Source of the DNA: Lachnospiraceae bacterium UBA7026
GTDB taxonomy: Bacteria; Bacillota; Clostridia; Lachnospirales; Lachnospiraceae
Assembly: GCA_002494165.1 (NCBI GenBank)
Contig: DLBH01000051.1
Location: forward strand, 1-21,322
Direction: 5' to 3'
DNA: 21,322 nt
Shown here: piece after piece, positions 14,372-21,322 of the stretch
How positions within the stretch are numbered: the stretch's first letter is position 1
How the letters are laid out: the number at the start of each line of letters is the position of its first letter
Notes under the pieces: generated by a model
Databases searched by the model: none
Told to the model about the DNA's origin: nothing
Seen by the model: the letters and a program-made list of their open reading frames with translations, nothing else
Made by a program: the position numbers and the translations under genes

Positions 14372-15619
14372 ATGACAGATGAGACAGGACGGAAAACAGC
14401 CAGTCCAAACCCTGCTTCAGAAAAAGAAGTAGAATTATATTGGTACTGGCTTTTGAATATTCCTTCCCTGGGCGGGACTTATTGCAGGAGGCTGCTGGAC
14501 CTGGCCGGGTCACCCCGGCAGATTTTTTACCTGAGTGAGAAAGATCTGAAAGATCTGCTGCCTGCAGGCAAGGCGGCAGCCCTGATCCGGTCAAAAGACC
14601 TGGACAGGTGTAAAAGAGAGCTGAATTCTCTTGTTAAGAGAGGGATAACTTTCATTTCCTGGGATTCTGAACTCTATCCTGACCGGCTCAGACATATCTA
14701 TGAACCCCCTCTGGGTCTCTATCTTATAGGTAGAATGCCGGATTTTTCCAGACCTGTCCTGGCAGTAGTAGGCTCGAGGAAGGCCACTGTATATGGTCTT
14801 AGACATGCCTACAGTATATCAAGGGACCTGGCCCTGCAAGGGGTACAGATTGTCAGCGGTCTGGCCGCTGGCATAGACAGTGCCGGTCACCGGGGAGCTT
14901 TAGATGGCAGGGGCTATACTATGGGTGTGCTGGGAGGAGGTATCGATACCATGTATCCCCAGGAGAATTTTAATCTCTATCGCGACCTCTATGAAAAAGG
15001 GGGTGTCCTTTCTGAATACAATATTGGTGTGCCCAATCACAAGGGACTCTTTCCCCTGAGAAACCGTATTATCAGCGGCCTATCTGATGGTGTATTTGTA
15101 GTTCAGGCCGGAAAGCACAGCGGCAGTCTGATTACGGCTGACCTTGGCCTTAATCAGGGAAAAACAATTTTTGCCCTGCCCGGCCGTATTACCGATTCCT
15201 GTAGCATAGGTACCAATGCCTTGATCGCTCAGGGCGCTGTTATGGTAAACAGGCTGGAAGATATCTTGGAAGAGATGAATATGATAACAGCCAGGCCTGC
15301 AATTCATCGGCAGACCATCGGACAGGGGGCCTGGTCGGGAAGCTTTCCGGGGACAGGAAAAGGATACCTGACAAAAGAGAATATATCCCTTGATATGGAG
15401 CTTTCCCAGGAAAGCAAAAACCAAACTGATGCTGACAGTTTATCTGGAGATGAGAGACTGGTCCTCTCCCTGCTGGAGGAAGAAGATGTTCTTTCCTTTG
15501 ACAGACTGGATCAGGCCTGTCCCTTTGACAGTGGGAAGCTGACCCACCTGCTGATTGATCTGGAATTAAAAGGATTTCTGTGCCAGCCCGGGAAAAATAT
15601 TTTCTCTAAAAGATATTAG
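14372..15619 (+). CDS. dprA: DNA-processing protein DprA
   Basis: DprA binds single-stranded DNA entering the cell during transformation and loads RecA onto it. From the ATG at 14372 it has 415 residues. An N-terminal helical, SAM-like region (YWYWLLNIPSLGG, LPAGKAAALI) precedes the Rossmann-like domain, with VVGSRKATVYG (132-142), SGLAAGID (162-169), GVLGGGIDTMYP (185-196) and FPLRNRIISGLSDGVFVVQAGKHSGSL-type blocks. A short winged-helix domain ends the protein (DERLVLSLLEEEDVLSF onward). I chose 14372 because AAGGAGG lies 8 bases upstream. GTG at 14336, with AGGAGG 7 bases upstream and formed by the last array repeat, would add 12 residues and is a real alternative; ATG 14342 is poorly spaced. 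comM upstream and topA downstream fit a common Firmicutes neighbourhood. Confidence 0.94.
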   Translation: MTDETGRKTASPNPASEKEVELYWYWLLNIPSLGGTYCRRLLDLAGSPRQIFYLSEKDLKDLLPAGKAAALIRSKDLDRCKRELNSLVKRGITFISWDSELYPDRLRHIYEPPLGLYLIGRMPDFSRPVLAVVGSRKATVYGLRHAYSISRDLALQGVQIVSGLAAGIDSAGHRGALDGRGYTMGVLGGGIDTMYPQENFNLYRDLYEKGGVLSEYNIGVPNHKGLFPLRNRIISGLSDGVFVVQAGKHSGSLITADLGLNQGKTIFALPGRITDSCSIGTNALIAQGAVMVNRLEDILEEMNMITARPAIHRQTIGQGAWSGSFPGTGKGYLTKENISLDMELSQESKNQTDADSLSGDERLVLSLLEEEDVLSFDRLDQACPFDSGKLTHLLIDLELKGFLCQPGKNIFSKRY

Positions 15620-15750
15620 TCCTTAAACAGTCCCGGTGAAAGAGCTTTGAGTTTCGTTATAAGCTATAATTTTCGACAGACCGCAGCCTGAAAAGAAGAA
15701 TAAAGAGACTTAAAATGCAATATTAAATAATCAATTGTAAAAAATTATGC

Positions 15751-15779
15751 TTGCGTGGCCAATAAAATTGTTGTATGAT
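15751..15779 (+). promoter_or_regulatory. Probable topA promoter
   Basis: TTGCGT (15751-15756) and TATGAT (15774-15779) are separated by 17 bp. The -10 has five of six consensus bases and the -35 three of six. It leaves a leader of about 70 nt ahead of topA. A second TATAAT at 15665-15670 has no fitting -35. No terminator for dprA was found in 15620-15750. Confidence 0.5.
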
Positions 15780-15855
15780 TGAAAACAGTTTTGAGAACGA
15801 GAGTCATATTCTTGTCTTTTTATTCTAAATTATATTTTTAGGAGTGTATATACTA

Positions 15856-17937
15856 ATGCCATCTAATCTGGTCATTGTCGAATCACCGGCTAAAGCAAAA
15901 ACCATACAGAAGTTTCTTGGAAAGTCCTATAAGGTGATCGCTTCTAACGGACATGTGAGAGACCTGCCCAAGAGTACCATGGGTATTGATGTGGATCATG
16001 ACTTTGAGCCCAAATATATAACAATTCGGGGAAAGGGAGATATTCTTGCCCAGCTGAGAAAGGAAGTCAAGAAAGCAGATAAGGTCTTTCTTGCTACTGA
16101 CCCGGACAGGGAGGGTGAGGCCATATCCTGGCATCTTTATAATGCCCTGAAGCTTCAGGATAAAAAGTGTTCACGGATCACATTTAATGAGATTACCAAG
16201 GATGCCGTAAAGAGTTCTATTAAGAAGTCCAGGGACATTGACATGGACCTGGTTGACGCCCAGCAGGCCAGACGGGTTCTTGACAGGATTGTGGGCTACA
16301 AGATCAGTCCCATCCTTTGGAAGAAGATTAAGAGGGGGTTGTCAGCAGGCCGTGTCCAGTCTGTAGCCCTGCATCTGATCAAGGACAGGGAAGACCTTGT
16401 TAACGCCTTTATTCCTGAAGAGTACTGGAGTCTTTCTGTGGACTTGCAGACCGGCCTTGCCAAAAAGCCTTTGGAGGCAGTACTTGTTTCTGATGGCAAG
16501 GGCAAGATTCAGATCCATAACAGGGACCAGGTTGAGAAGATTATAGAAGATCTGGGGGGCGAGAAGTTCCAGATCTCTTCAGTGAAAACCGGAGAGAGAA
16601 GAAAGAAACCGCCCCTGCCTTTCACTACCAGCACCCTCCAGCAGGAGGCCTCCCGAAGGCTTAATATGACTCCCCAGAAAACCATGAGACTGGCCCAGGA
16701 GCTCTACGAGGGAGTCCCGGTAAAAAGAAGGGGTAACGTGGGTCTGATCTCTTATCTGAGGACCGACTCTACAAGAATATCTGAGACAGCAGATGCCAGC
16801 TGTAAGGAATATATCAGAAAGCATTACGGGGAAGAGTTTGTGGGGAATCCCGCCGCAGGTAAAAAGCCCGGCAGTGGTAGGATCCAGGATGCCCATGAAG
16901 CCATCCGGCCAACAGATAGCAGCCTTGATCCTGAGACCTTGAAGCCCCAGCTTTCCAGAGACCTTTACAGGCTTTATCACCTGATATGGACCCGTTTTAT
17001 TGCCAGCAGGATGAAGGAAGCAGTCTATGAGACTAAGTCTATCAAGATCAAGGCAGGAGAATATGGGTTTAACGCTTCCGGCAGCCGGATTAAGTTTGAC
17101 GGCTTCCTGGCAGTCTACAAGGATGACAATGAAAAGACAACCCTGAGCCCCCTGATCCGTAAGATCGATGAGACTACGGAACTTCAGCCCGTCGCCTATC
17201 ATCCGGAACAGCATTTTACCCAGCCACCGGCCCATTATACGGAAGCTTCCCTGGTCAAGGCACTGGAAGAACTGGGTATCGCCAGACCAAGCACTTATGC
17301 CCCCACCATTTCTACACTGCTGGCCAGAAGATATATTGTGAAAGAGAAGAAGAATCTTTATATCACGGAATTGGGTGAGGCAGTGAATGAGATGATGGTA
17401 GAGGGCTTCCCAACTATAGTGGATGTGAATTTCACCGCCACTATGGAATCTCTTCTTGATGGTGTCGAGGATGGCAAGGTTCGCTGGAAGACCATCGTGG
17501 AGAATTTCTATCCTGATATGGAAAAGGCGGTGAATGACGCCGAGAAGGAACTGGCGGAAATCAAGATAGAGGACGAGGTTTCTGATGAGATCTGCGAACT
17601 CTGCGGCAGGAATATGGTGGTCAAGTACGGCCCCCATGGGAAGTTCCTGGCCTGTCCGGGCTTCCCGGAATGCCGCCACACCATGCCTTATTTTGAGAAG
17701 ATTGGAATCGCATGTCCAAAATGCGGCAAGGATATCGTGCTCAAAAAGACCAAGAAGGGCAGAAAGTACTATGGCTGTATCGGCTACCCGGAATGTGACT
17801 TTATGAGCTGGCAGAAACCATCTGCCCAAGCCTGCAGTAAGTGCGGCTCCTATATGGTAGAAAAAGGTAAGAAACTGGTCTGCAGCAACCCTGAATGCGG
17901 TTATGTCACCCAGAAGGAAGAAGACCAGACATCTTAA
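15856..17937 (+). CDS. topA: DNA topoisomerase I
   Basis: Type IA topoisomerase that relaxes negative supercoils by cutting one DNA strand through a phosphotyrosine link. From ATG 15856 it has 693 residues. The Toprim domain starts LVIVESPAKAKTIQKFLG (catalytic Glu9) and has the acidic triad in DPDRE (82-86). The active-site tyrosine is Tyr300 in GLISYLRTDSTRIS. The C-terminus carries three zinc ribbons: CELCG...CPGFPEC, CPKCG...CIGYPEC and CSKCG...CSNPEC. AGGAG lies 11 bases before this ATG; an in-frame GTG at 15844 overlaps the Shine-Dalgarno and is unlikely. In Firmicutes topA usually follows dprA, as here. The gene ends at a strong terminator. Confidence 0.97.
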   Translation: MPSNLVIVESPAKAKTIQKFLGKSYKVIASNGHVRDLPKSTMGIDVDHDFEPKYITIRGKGDILAQLRKEVKKADKVFLATDPDREGEAISWHLYNALKLQDKKCSRITFNEITKDAVKSSIKKSRDIDMDLVDAQQARRVLDRIVGYKISPILWKKIKRGLSAGRVQSVALHLIKDREDLVNAFIPEEYWSLSVDLQTGLAKKPLEAVLVSDGKGKIQIHNRDQVEKIIEDLGGEKFQISSVKTGERRKKPPLPFTTSTLQQEASRRLNMTPQKTMRLAQELYEGVPVKRRGNVGLISYLRTDSTRISETADASCKEYIRKHYGEEFVGNPAAGKKPGSGRIQDAHEAIRPTDSSLDPETLKPQLSRDLYRLYHLIWTRFIASRMKEAVYETKSIKIKAGEYGFNASGSRIKFDGFLAVYKDDNEKTTLSPLIRKIDETTELQPVAYHPEQHFTQPPAHYTEASLVKALEELGIARPSTYAPTISTLLARRYIVKEKKNLYITELGEAVNEMMVEGFPTIVDVNFTATMESLLDGVEDGKVRWKTIVENFYPDMEKAVNDAEKELAEIKIEDEVSDEICELCGRNMVVKYGPHGKFLACPGFPECRHTMPYFEKIGIACPKCGKDIVLKKTKKGRKYYGCIGYPECDFMSWQKPSAQACSKCGSYMVEKGKKLVCSNPECGYVTQKEEDQTS

Positions 17938-17947
17938 TGATCGATGT

Positions 17948-18031
17948 AACTCCTGAATAATCTTTCAGCTGCCGACCGGACAGTGTTTATGAACCGGTCC
18001 TGGCCCAAAGCAGATTATTCAGGAGTTTTTT
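17948..18031 (+). terminator. Long branched intrinsic terminator after topA
   Basis: A perfect 16-bp outer stem (17948-17963 with 18012-18027) encloses an inner hairpin GACCGG/CCGGTC (17974-17979 with 17994-17999). It ends in six T residues (18026-18031), eleven bases downstream of the topA stop. This is among the clearest terminators in the window. Confidence 0.9.
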
Positions 18032-18139
18032 GATGGAAGATTATTTTTCCCGGCTTAACCAGGTCTGAAGGAATTATTTTTTTAATTGTTCATATTTCAG
18101 CTTTTATTGAAAAAAATTAAAAAATAATTGTTGGACCAG

Positions 18140-18168
18140 TTGAGAACAGGTTGAAAATGTGATAAACT
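18140..18168 (+). promoter_or_regulatory. Possible codY promoter
   Basis: TTGAGA (18140-18145) and TAAACT (18163-18168), 17 bp apart, each match four of six consensus bases. It lies in a very AT-rich stretch (18060-18170) and would give a leader of about 95 nt. TTGACG at 18232-18237 looks like a -35 but has no -10 at a usable distance. Confidence 0.35.
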
Positions 18169-18196
18169 TAAGACAAATGAGATATTGTCTGTAAAT

Positions 18197-18233
18197 ATGC
18201 TGTTGAATGGGGGAAATTCACAGCATTTTTCTT
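18197..18233 (+). terminator. Terminator-like hairpin in the codY leader, possible attenuator
   Basis: ATGCTGT-T-GAAT (18197-18208) pairs with ATTC-ACAGCAT (18216-18226), an 11-bp stem with one bulged base and a loop GGGGGAA. TTTTTCTT (18226-18233) follows. It lies 45 bases upstream of codY and after the candidate promoter. An overlapping small stem, AGACAA/TTGTCT (18171-18190), sits just upstream. The arrangement resembles a transcription attenuator; it could also simply be a second terminator protecting codY. Confidence 0.5.
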
Positions 18234-18271
18234 GACGAAGGTAAAATATTATAAATATAGCGGAGGTATGT

Positions 18272-19042
18272 ATGAGCGTACAATTGCTTGATAAGACAAG
18301 GAAGATTAATAAACTATTACACAATAATAATTCTCACAAGGTAGTCTTCAATGACATATGCCAGGTGCTCAGTGACATACTGGATTCAAATGCCTTAGTG
18401 ATCAGCCGTAAAGGCAAGCTTCTGGGCATAAAAAACCGTGAGAGTACCAGGGCCATAGACCAGCTTATCACCAATCAGGTGGGTTCTTATATTGACAGCA
18501 TGCTTAATGAGAGACTTCTTGGAGTGCTCTCTACCAAAGAAAATGTAAACCTGGAGACCCTGGGTTTTGAATTTGAGGGCATGGACCAGTGCCAGGCTAT
18601 TATTACCCCTATTGATATAGCAGGAGAGAGACTGGGTACCATTTTCCTCTACCGGGATGAGAAACAGTACGAGATTGATGATATTATTCTTGTAGAATAT
18701 GGTACTACAGTGGTAGGCCTGGAGATGATGAGATCGGTCAACGAGGAGAACGCAGAGGAAAACCGGAAGATCGCCATTGTGAAGTCCGCCATCTCCACCC
18801 TTTCTTTCTCTGAGCTGGAAGCCATTCAGCATATCTTTGATGAACTGGGAGGGTCTGAGGGTATCCTGGTTGCCAGCAAGATTGCCGACAAGGTTGGAAT
18901 CACCAGGTCAGTCATCGTCAATGCCTTAAGGAAGTTCGAAAGTGCAGGCGTGATCGAATCACGGTCATCAGGTATGAAGGGGACCTATATCAAGGTTCTC
19001 AACGACGTAGTATTTGATGAGTTAAAACAGCTGAAAAAATAA
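18272..19042 (+). CDS. codY: Global transcriptional regulator CodY
   Basis: CodY is a GTP- and branched-chain-amino-acid-sensing repressor of Gram-positive bacteria that controls nutrient use, and in many species competence and virulence. The 256 residues match the family length. The N-terminus (LLDKTRKINKLL) leads into the GAF effector domain, followed by a long linker helix. The C-terminal winged helix-turn-helix is nearly the family consensus: ASKIADKVGITRSVIVNALR (201-220), then SAGVIESRSSGMKGTYIKVLN. GGAGG (18262-18266) is 5 bases before ATG 18272; the ATG at 18268 is out of frame. In Bacillus codY follows xerC, hslV and hslU downstream of topA, but here it follows topA directly and has its own leader. 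Confidence 0.97.
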   Translation: MSVQLLDKTRKINKLLHNNNSHKVVFNDICQVLSDILDSNALVISRKGKLLGIKNRESTRAIDQLITNQVGSYIDSMLNERLLGVLSTKENVNLETLGFEFEGMDQCQAIITPIDIAGERLGTIFLYRDEKQYEIDDIILVEYGTTVVGLEMMRSVNEENAEENRKIAIVKSAISTLSFSELEAIQHIFDELGGSEGILVASKIADKVGITRSVIVNALRKFESAGVIESRSSGMKGTYIKVLNDVVFDELKQLKK

Positions 19043-19087
19043 AAGGGCTTATCCTGGATTTTGCAAGTACTCTTTTCGCGGCTGTCC

Positions 19088-19093
19088 TATAAT
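19088..19093 (+). promoter_or_regulatory. TATAAT box upstream of the DUF262 gene
   Basis: A perfect TATAAT lies 114 bases before the DUF262 start. The nearest -35 candidate, TTGCAA (19061-19066), is 21 bp away, too far for a standard promoter. The 164-bp gap also has a short stem TGGCC/GGCCA (19115-19138) followed by a run of nine A residues, but no clear terminator for codY. Confidence 0.3.
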
Positions 19094-19206
19094 AGATTTA
19101 GAAAAATATGGGATTGGCCGCCACAAGCGGACAGGCCACATCTATTAAAAAAAAACACAGATTACCAAAGAATAGATTACATAAGAAGTCATTATGGAGG
19201 GGAAAC

Positions 19207-20979
19207 ATGGATAACTATAAGATCACTCAGTATTCTGTGAACAGTATTCTGGGATTTGTGGAGAATTCACAGATTGCCATTCCAGAGATTCAGAGACCTT
19301 TTGTCTGGAAGCCCAAGGAGGTTAAAGACCTGATAGATTCTCTCTATCAGGGCTATCCCATAGGTTATCTGATCGTCTGGCAGAATACTCAGGTAAGAGT
19401 CCGGGGATTCGGCAAGGGAGGATCCAAAAAGATCCTTATCGACGGCCAGCAGAGGGTGACTGCCCTCATGGCTTCCCTAATGGGACGGGAGGTTCTCGAT
19501 GACCATTACCGGTCCCGCAGAATCAAAATCGCCTTTAATCCTCTGGCTGAGGAAGACCAGGAAAACTTTGTGGTCAGCGATGAATCCATAGAGCAGGATC
19601 CGGTCTGGATTCCGGATATCTCCGTCCTCTTTAAAAGAGGCTTCTCCTACCGTAAGTTTGAAAGCGATTATATGAAGGCTAATCCGGGAAAGGATTTCTC
19701 AAAGCTGGAAAAGGCCATAGATACCCTCCGGGATATCACTAAGCACCAGGTAGGAGTGATCGAGTTATCCTTCCTTCTTGACATCGATGTGGTCTCTGAG
19801 ATCTTTATCCGGATCAATCTCCAGGGCAAGCCTCTGAACCAGGAGGATTTTGTCATGTCCAAGATTTCTGTCAATGAACAGTATCATGGAGACTATATCC
19901 GCAATACCATCGATTACTTCTGCCATCTCCTGAAAGATCCCTCCTTCTTCAGTGATATCAATGCCAATGAAAAGGAGTTTATGAAATCTTCCTACGGCCG
20001 GAGCCTGGCCTGGATGAATAAGGCGGAAGATTATCTGTATATCCCTTCCTACGCAGATGTTCTTAAGGTAATCAGTGTTGCCAGTTTCGGCAGAAGCAAG
20101 GCAGGGGACCTGGTATCCCTTCTTTCCGGCAGGACCGGCAGAAGAGGTGAGATCTCCAAAAAGCTTACAGAAGATTCTTTCAGAAGGCTTGGGGAGGGTG
20201 TCAGGGCTTTTGTAAGCCGTGACAACTTCATGGGCTTTCAGCAGGCCCTGGCTAAGGCAGGCTACTGCTGTGACCGCCTGCTCTATTCCCAGTCCCTTCT
20301 TAACTATTGTTATGCCATGTATCTGATGATGGTTTTTGAAGGACTGTCAGAAGACAAGAGGGCTTCCCTGACTGGTAAATGGATGACCATGGCCCTGATC
20401 ACAGGCCATTACCAGGGTTCACCGGAATCCACCCTGACCCGGGATGCAGCAGCTATTAAGGACCAGGGCTTCGAATCCTATCTCCGCTCCATCGAAGAGA
20501 CCAGGATGGACAAGGATTTCTATGCAGTCACCCTGCCCCAGAAATTCCAGTCCACCACAGTCCGCAGCGCACCCTTTATCGCCTATATCGCTGGACTTTG
20601 TGCCGGTGGAGTCCACGGCCTTTACAGCAGGGATGAGACCATAGAAAGTCTTTACAGGGGCAAGGCCGAATCCTACCAAATTCTTTCCAAGAGCTTTCTT
20701 GGGAAATGTGGTCTTACTTCCAGAGAGGCTTACGGACAGGTGGCAAATATTACTTACATTTCCAAGGACATAAAGGGTCTTGTTAAAAAACAGGGGCCGG
20801 CCGACTACCGGGAAAAGCTGGAAGAGAAAATAGGCCCGGATCAGGTCAAGGCCAGCCTCAAGGAGCATGGAATGACTGACTTTATCTTCACTGTTGACAA
20901 AAAGACGGTAGAGATCTTCTTTGAACAGAGACGGAAGCAGATGGCAAAACAGCTGGAGAATTATTACCGGGCTCTGTAG
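19207..20979 (+). CDS. Stand-alone DUF262 (DGQQR, GmrS-like) protein
   Basis: A 590-residue soluble protein with an N-terminal DUF262 domain, a ParB/sulfiredoxin-like fold. The family blocks are clear: YSVNSILGFVENSQIAIPEIQRPFVWKPKEVKDLIDSLYQGYPIGYLIVW (in 9-58) and the active-site motif DGQQRVTAL (79-87). In GmrSD, BrxU and SspE, DUF262 acts as an NTP-dependent or nuclease module against modified or phage DNA. Those proteins commonly add a DUF1524 HNH nuclease; I see no HNH-type histidine motif here. The rest is helical, ending in FFEQRRKQMAKQLENYY. The start at 19207 has GGAGGGG a few bases upstream; an earlier in-frame ATG at 19108 has no ribosome binding site and would add an atypical basic stretch. 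No partner methylase or restriction gene lies beside it. Its role is unknown; a defence function is only a guess. Confidence 0.85.
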   Translation: MDNYKITQYSVNSILGFVENSQIAIPEIQRPFVWKPKEVKDLIDSLYQGYPIGYLIVWQNTQVRVRGFGKGGSKKILIDGQQRVTALMASLMGREVLDDHYRSRRIKIAFNPLAEEDQENFVVSDESIEQDPVWIPDISVLFKRGFSYRKFESDYMKANPGKDFSKLEKAIDTLRDITKHQVGVIELSFLLDIDVVSEIFIRINLQGKPLNQEDFVMSKISVNEQYHGDYIRNTIDYFCHLLKDPSFFSDINANEKEFMKSSYGRSLAWMNKAEDYLYIPSYADVLKVISVASFGRSKAGDLVSLLSGRTGRRGEISKKLTEDSFRRLGEGVRAFVSRDNFMGFQQALAKAGYCCDRLLYSQSLLNYCYAMYLMMVFEGLSEDKRASLTGKWMTMALITGHYQGSPESTLTRDAAAIKDQGFESYLRSIEETRMDKDFYAVTLPQKFQSTTVRSAPFIAYIAGLCAGGVHGLYSRDETIESLYRGKAESYQILSKSFLGKCGLTSREAYGQVANITYISKDIKGLVKKQGPADYREKLEEKIGPDQVKASLKEHGMTDFIFTVDKKTVEIFFEQRRKQMAKQLENYYRAL

Positions 20980-20983
20980 AAAG

Positions 20984-21031
20984 ATTTTAACAAGTGTTCC
21001 TTTCTAGAATTTTAACAAGCTCCTTTCTAGA
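20984..21031 (+). repeat. Two adjacent direct repeats after the DUF262 gene
   Basis: ATTTTAACAAG followed by TCCTTTCTAGA occurs at 20984-21008 and 21009-21031; the first copy has two or three extra bases in the middle. Each holds the palindrome TCTAGA. They begin five bases after the stop codon. At 21041-21075 a weak stem ends in TTTTT and may terminate the gene. The remainder up to 21110 shows nothing further. Confidence 0.7.
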
Positions 21032-21115
21032 ATTTGAGAAGACCTTAAGGCCTTGTAAGGTAAGTTGAGGCTTTTTATCAAGGGTTTATGCCAGGGATTT
21101 TATAAAAGAATCTTC

Positions 21116-21144
21116 TTGCAAGCTATTTTAAATTGTGGTATACT
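21116..21144 (+). promoter_or_regulatory. rpsB promoter with extended -10
   Basis: TTGCAA (21116-21121) and TATACT (21139-21144) are 17 bp apart, and TGG directly precedes the -10, giving an extended TGnTATACT. This is the strongest-looking promoter in the window, as expected for a ribosomal protein operon. Transcription should start near 21151. Confidence 0.75.
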
Positions 21145-21150
21145 ACGTTC

Positions 21151-21268
21151 GTTATGTATCGACTCATTAAACACGTGGTGGGATTCTGTCAGTCCTGTGC
21201 CTGGTAAGCAGCCGGGTGGCTGAGGAATGTGAACACTGCGGAAGAAAAAACGAAAAGGAGAAAGAGAC
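21151..21268 (+). promoter_or_regulatory. rpsB leader RNA, possible S2 autoregulatory element
   Basis: The leader of about 118 nt can form a hairpin GGATT/AGTCC (21181-21195) and a hairpin CAGCC-GGGT-GGCTG (21209-21222). GCCTGG (21199-21204) can pair alternatively with CCGGGT inside the second hairpin. Ribosomal protein S2 controls its own operon through a leader in several bacteria, so this is a natural candidate, but I cannot match it to a specific published motif. Confidence 0.35.
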
Positions 21269-21322
21269 ATGAGTGTAATTTCAATGAAGCAGCTACTCGA
21301 AGCCGGTGTTCATTTCGGACAT
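21269..21322 (+). CDS. rpsB: 30S ribosomal protein S2, N-terminal 18 codons (3' end outside window)
   Basis: The first 18 codons read MSVISMKQLLEAGVHFGH, the highly conserved start of bacterial S2 (MKQLLEAGVHFGH). S2 is a small-subunit protein on the back of the 30S body and recruits S1 in organisms that have it. AAGGAG (21255-21260) lies 8 bases before the ATG. The window ends in frame at base 21322. In most bacteria tsf (elongation factor Ts) follows, but it is beyond the window. Confidence 0.93.
   Translation, partial: MSVISMKQLLEAGVHFGH

Noticed and set aside
15844..15855. GTG start for topA, four codons earlier
   Set aside because: The GTG overlaps the AGGAG ribosome binding site; ATG 15856 gives the canonical family N-terminus.
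16579..17829. Minus-strand open frame of 416 codons opposite topA
   Set aside because: topA is unmistakable on the + strand with all catalytic and zinc motifs; the antisense product matches no family I know and reflects codon bias.
18232..18260. codY promoter using TTGACG as -35
   Set aside because: No acceptable -10 lies 16-18 bp downstream, and transcription would start almost at the ribosome binding site.
19108..19206. N-terminal extension of 33 residues on the DUF262 protein
   Set aside because: The ATG at 19108 has no Shine-Dalgarno, the extension is basic and unlike the family, and ATG 19207 has GGAGGGG at good distance.

Overview
The window reads as a contiguous piece of chromosome from a Gram-positive anaerobe of the Clostridia, most likely a member of the Lachnospiraceae or a close relative. 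The reasons are the six-gene ion-pumping complex in the order rnfCDGEAB, a CodY regulator, strong AGGAGG-type ribosome binding sites, U-tract terminators, and the chromosomal neighbourhood dprA-topA-codY-rpsB. The placement is an inference from gene content and order; no 16S rRNA or tRNA gene is visible. Every convincing gene is on the + strand.

Region 1 (1-5.7 kb) is purine synthesis and cell envelope. It holds the 3' part of purB (adenylosuccinate lyase), a MurJ/SpoVB-type flippase, and purA (adenylosuccinate synthetase) with its own promoter and a structured leader. These are followed by a family-2 glycosyltransferase overlapped by a small membrane-anchored NusG-domain-II protein. purB and purA together convert IMP to AMP.

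Region 2 (5.7-12.15 kb) is energy conservation. An AT-rich spacer carries a strong terminator abutting a TATAAT box, then a foldable leader of about 120 nt. The complete rnfCDGEAB operon follows (ferredoxin:NAD+ oxidoreductase coupled to Na+ or H+ export), then nrdR, which represses ribonucleotide reductase genes. A very strong terminator closes the unit. RnfE is unusual: it carries a four-cysteine cluster and a tail of about 130 residues rich in Ala, Lys and Glu.

Region 3 (12.15-18.05 kb) is DNA uptake and topology. It holds comM (yifB), dprA and topA. comM has a tandem duplication of its ribosome binding site and start codon. A degenerate array of about eight 40-bp repeats separates comM from dprA. 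topA ends at a long branched terminator.

Region 4 (18.05-21.3 kb) is global regulation and the translation locus. codY has a leader with a terminator-like hairpin. It is followed by a stand-alone DUF262 (DGQQR) protein, and then the extended -10 promoter, leader and first 18 codons of rpsB, cut by the window end.

Most of the window is core metabolism. No CRISPR array, insertion sequence, prophage or obvious undescribed multi-gene system was seen. The points most worth following are the rnfC leader RNA, the RnfE tail, the comM start duplication, the comM-dprA repeat array and the codY leader hairpin.
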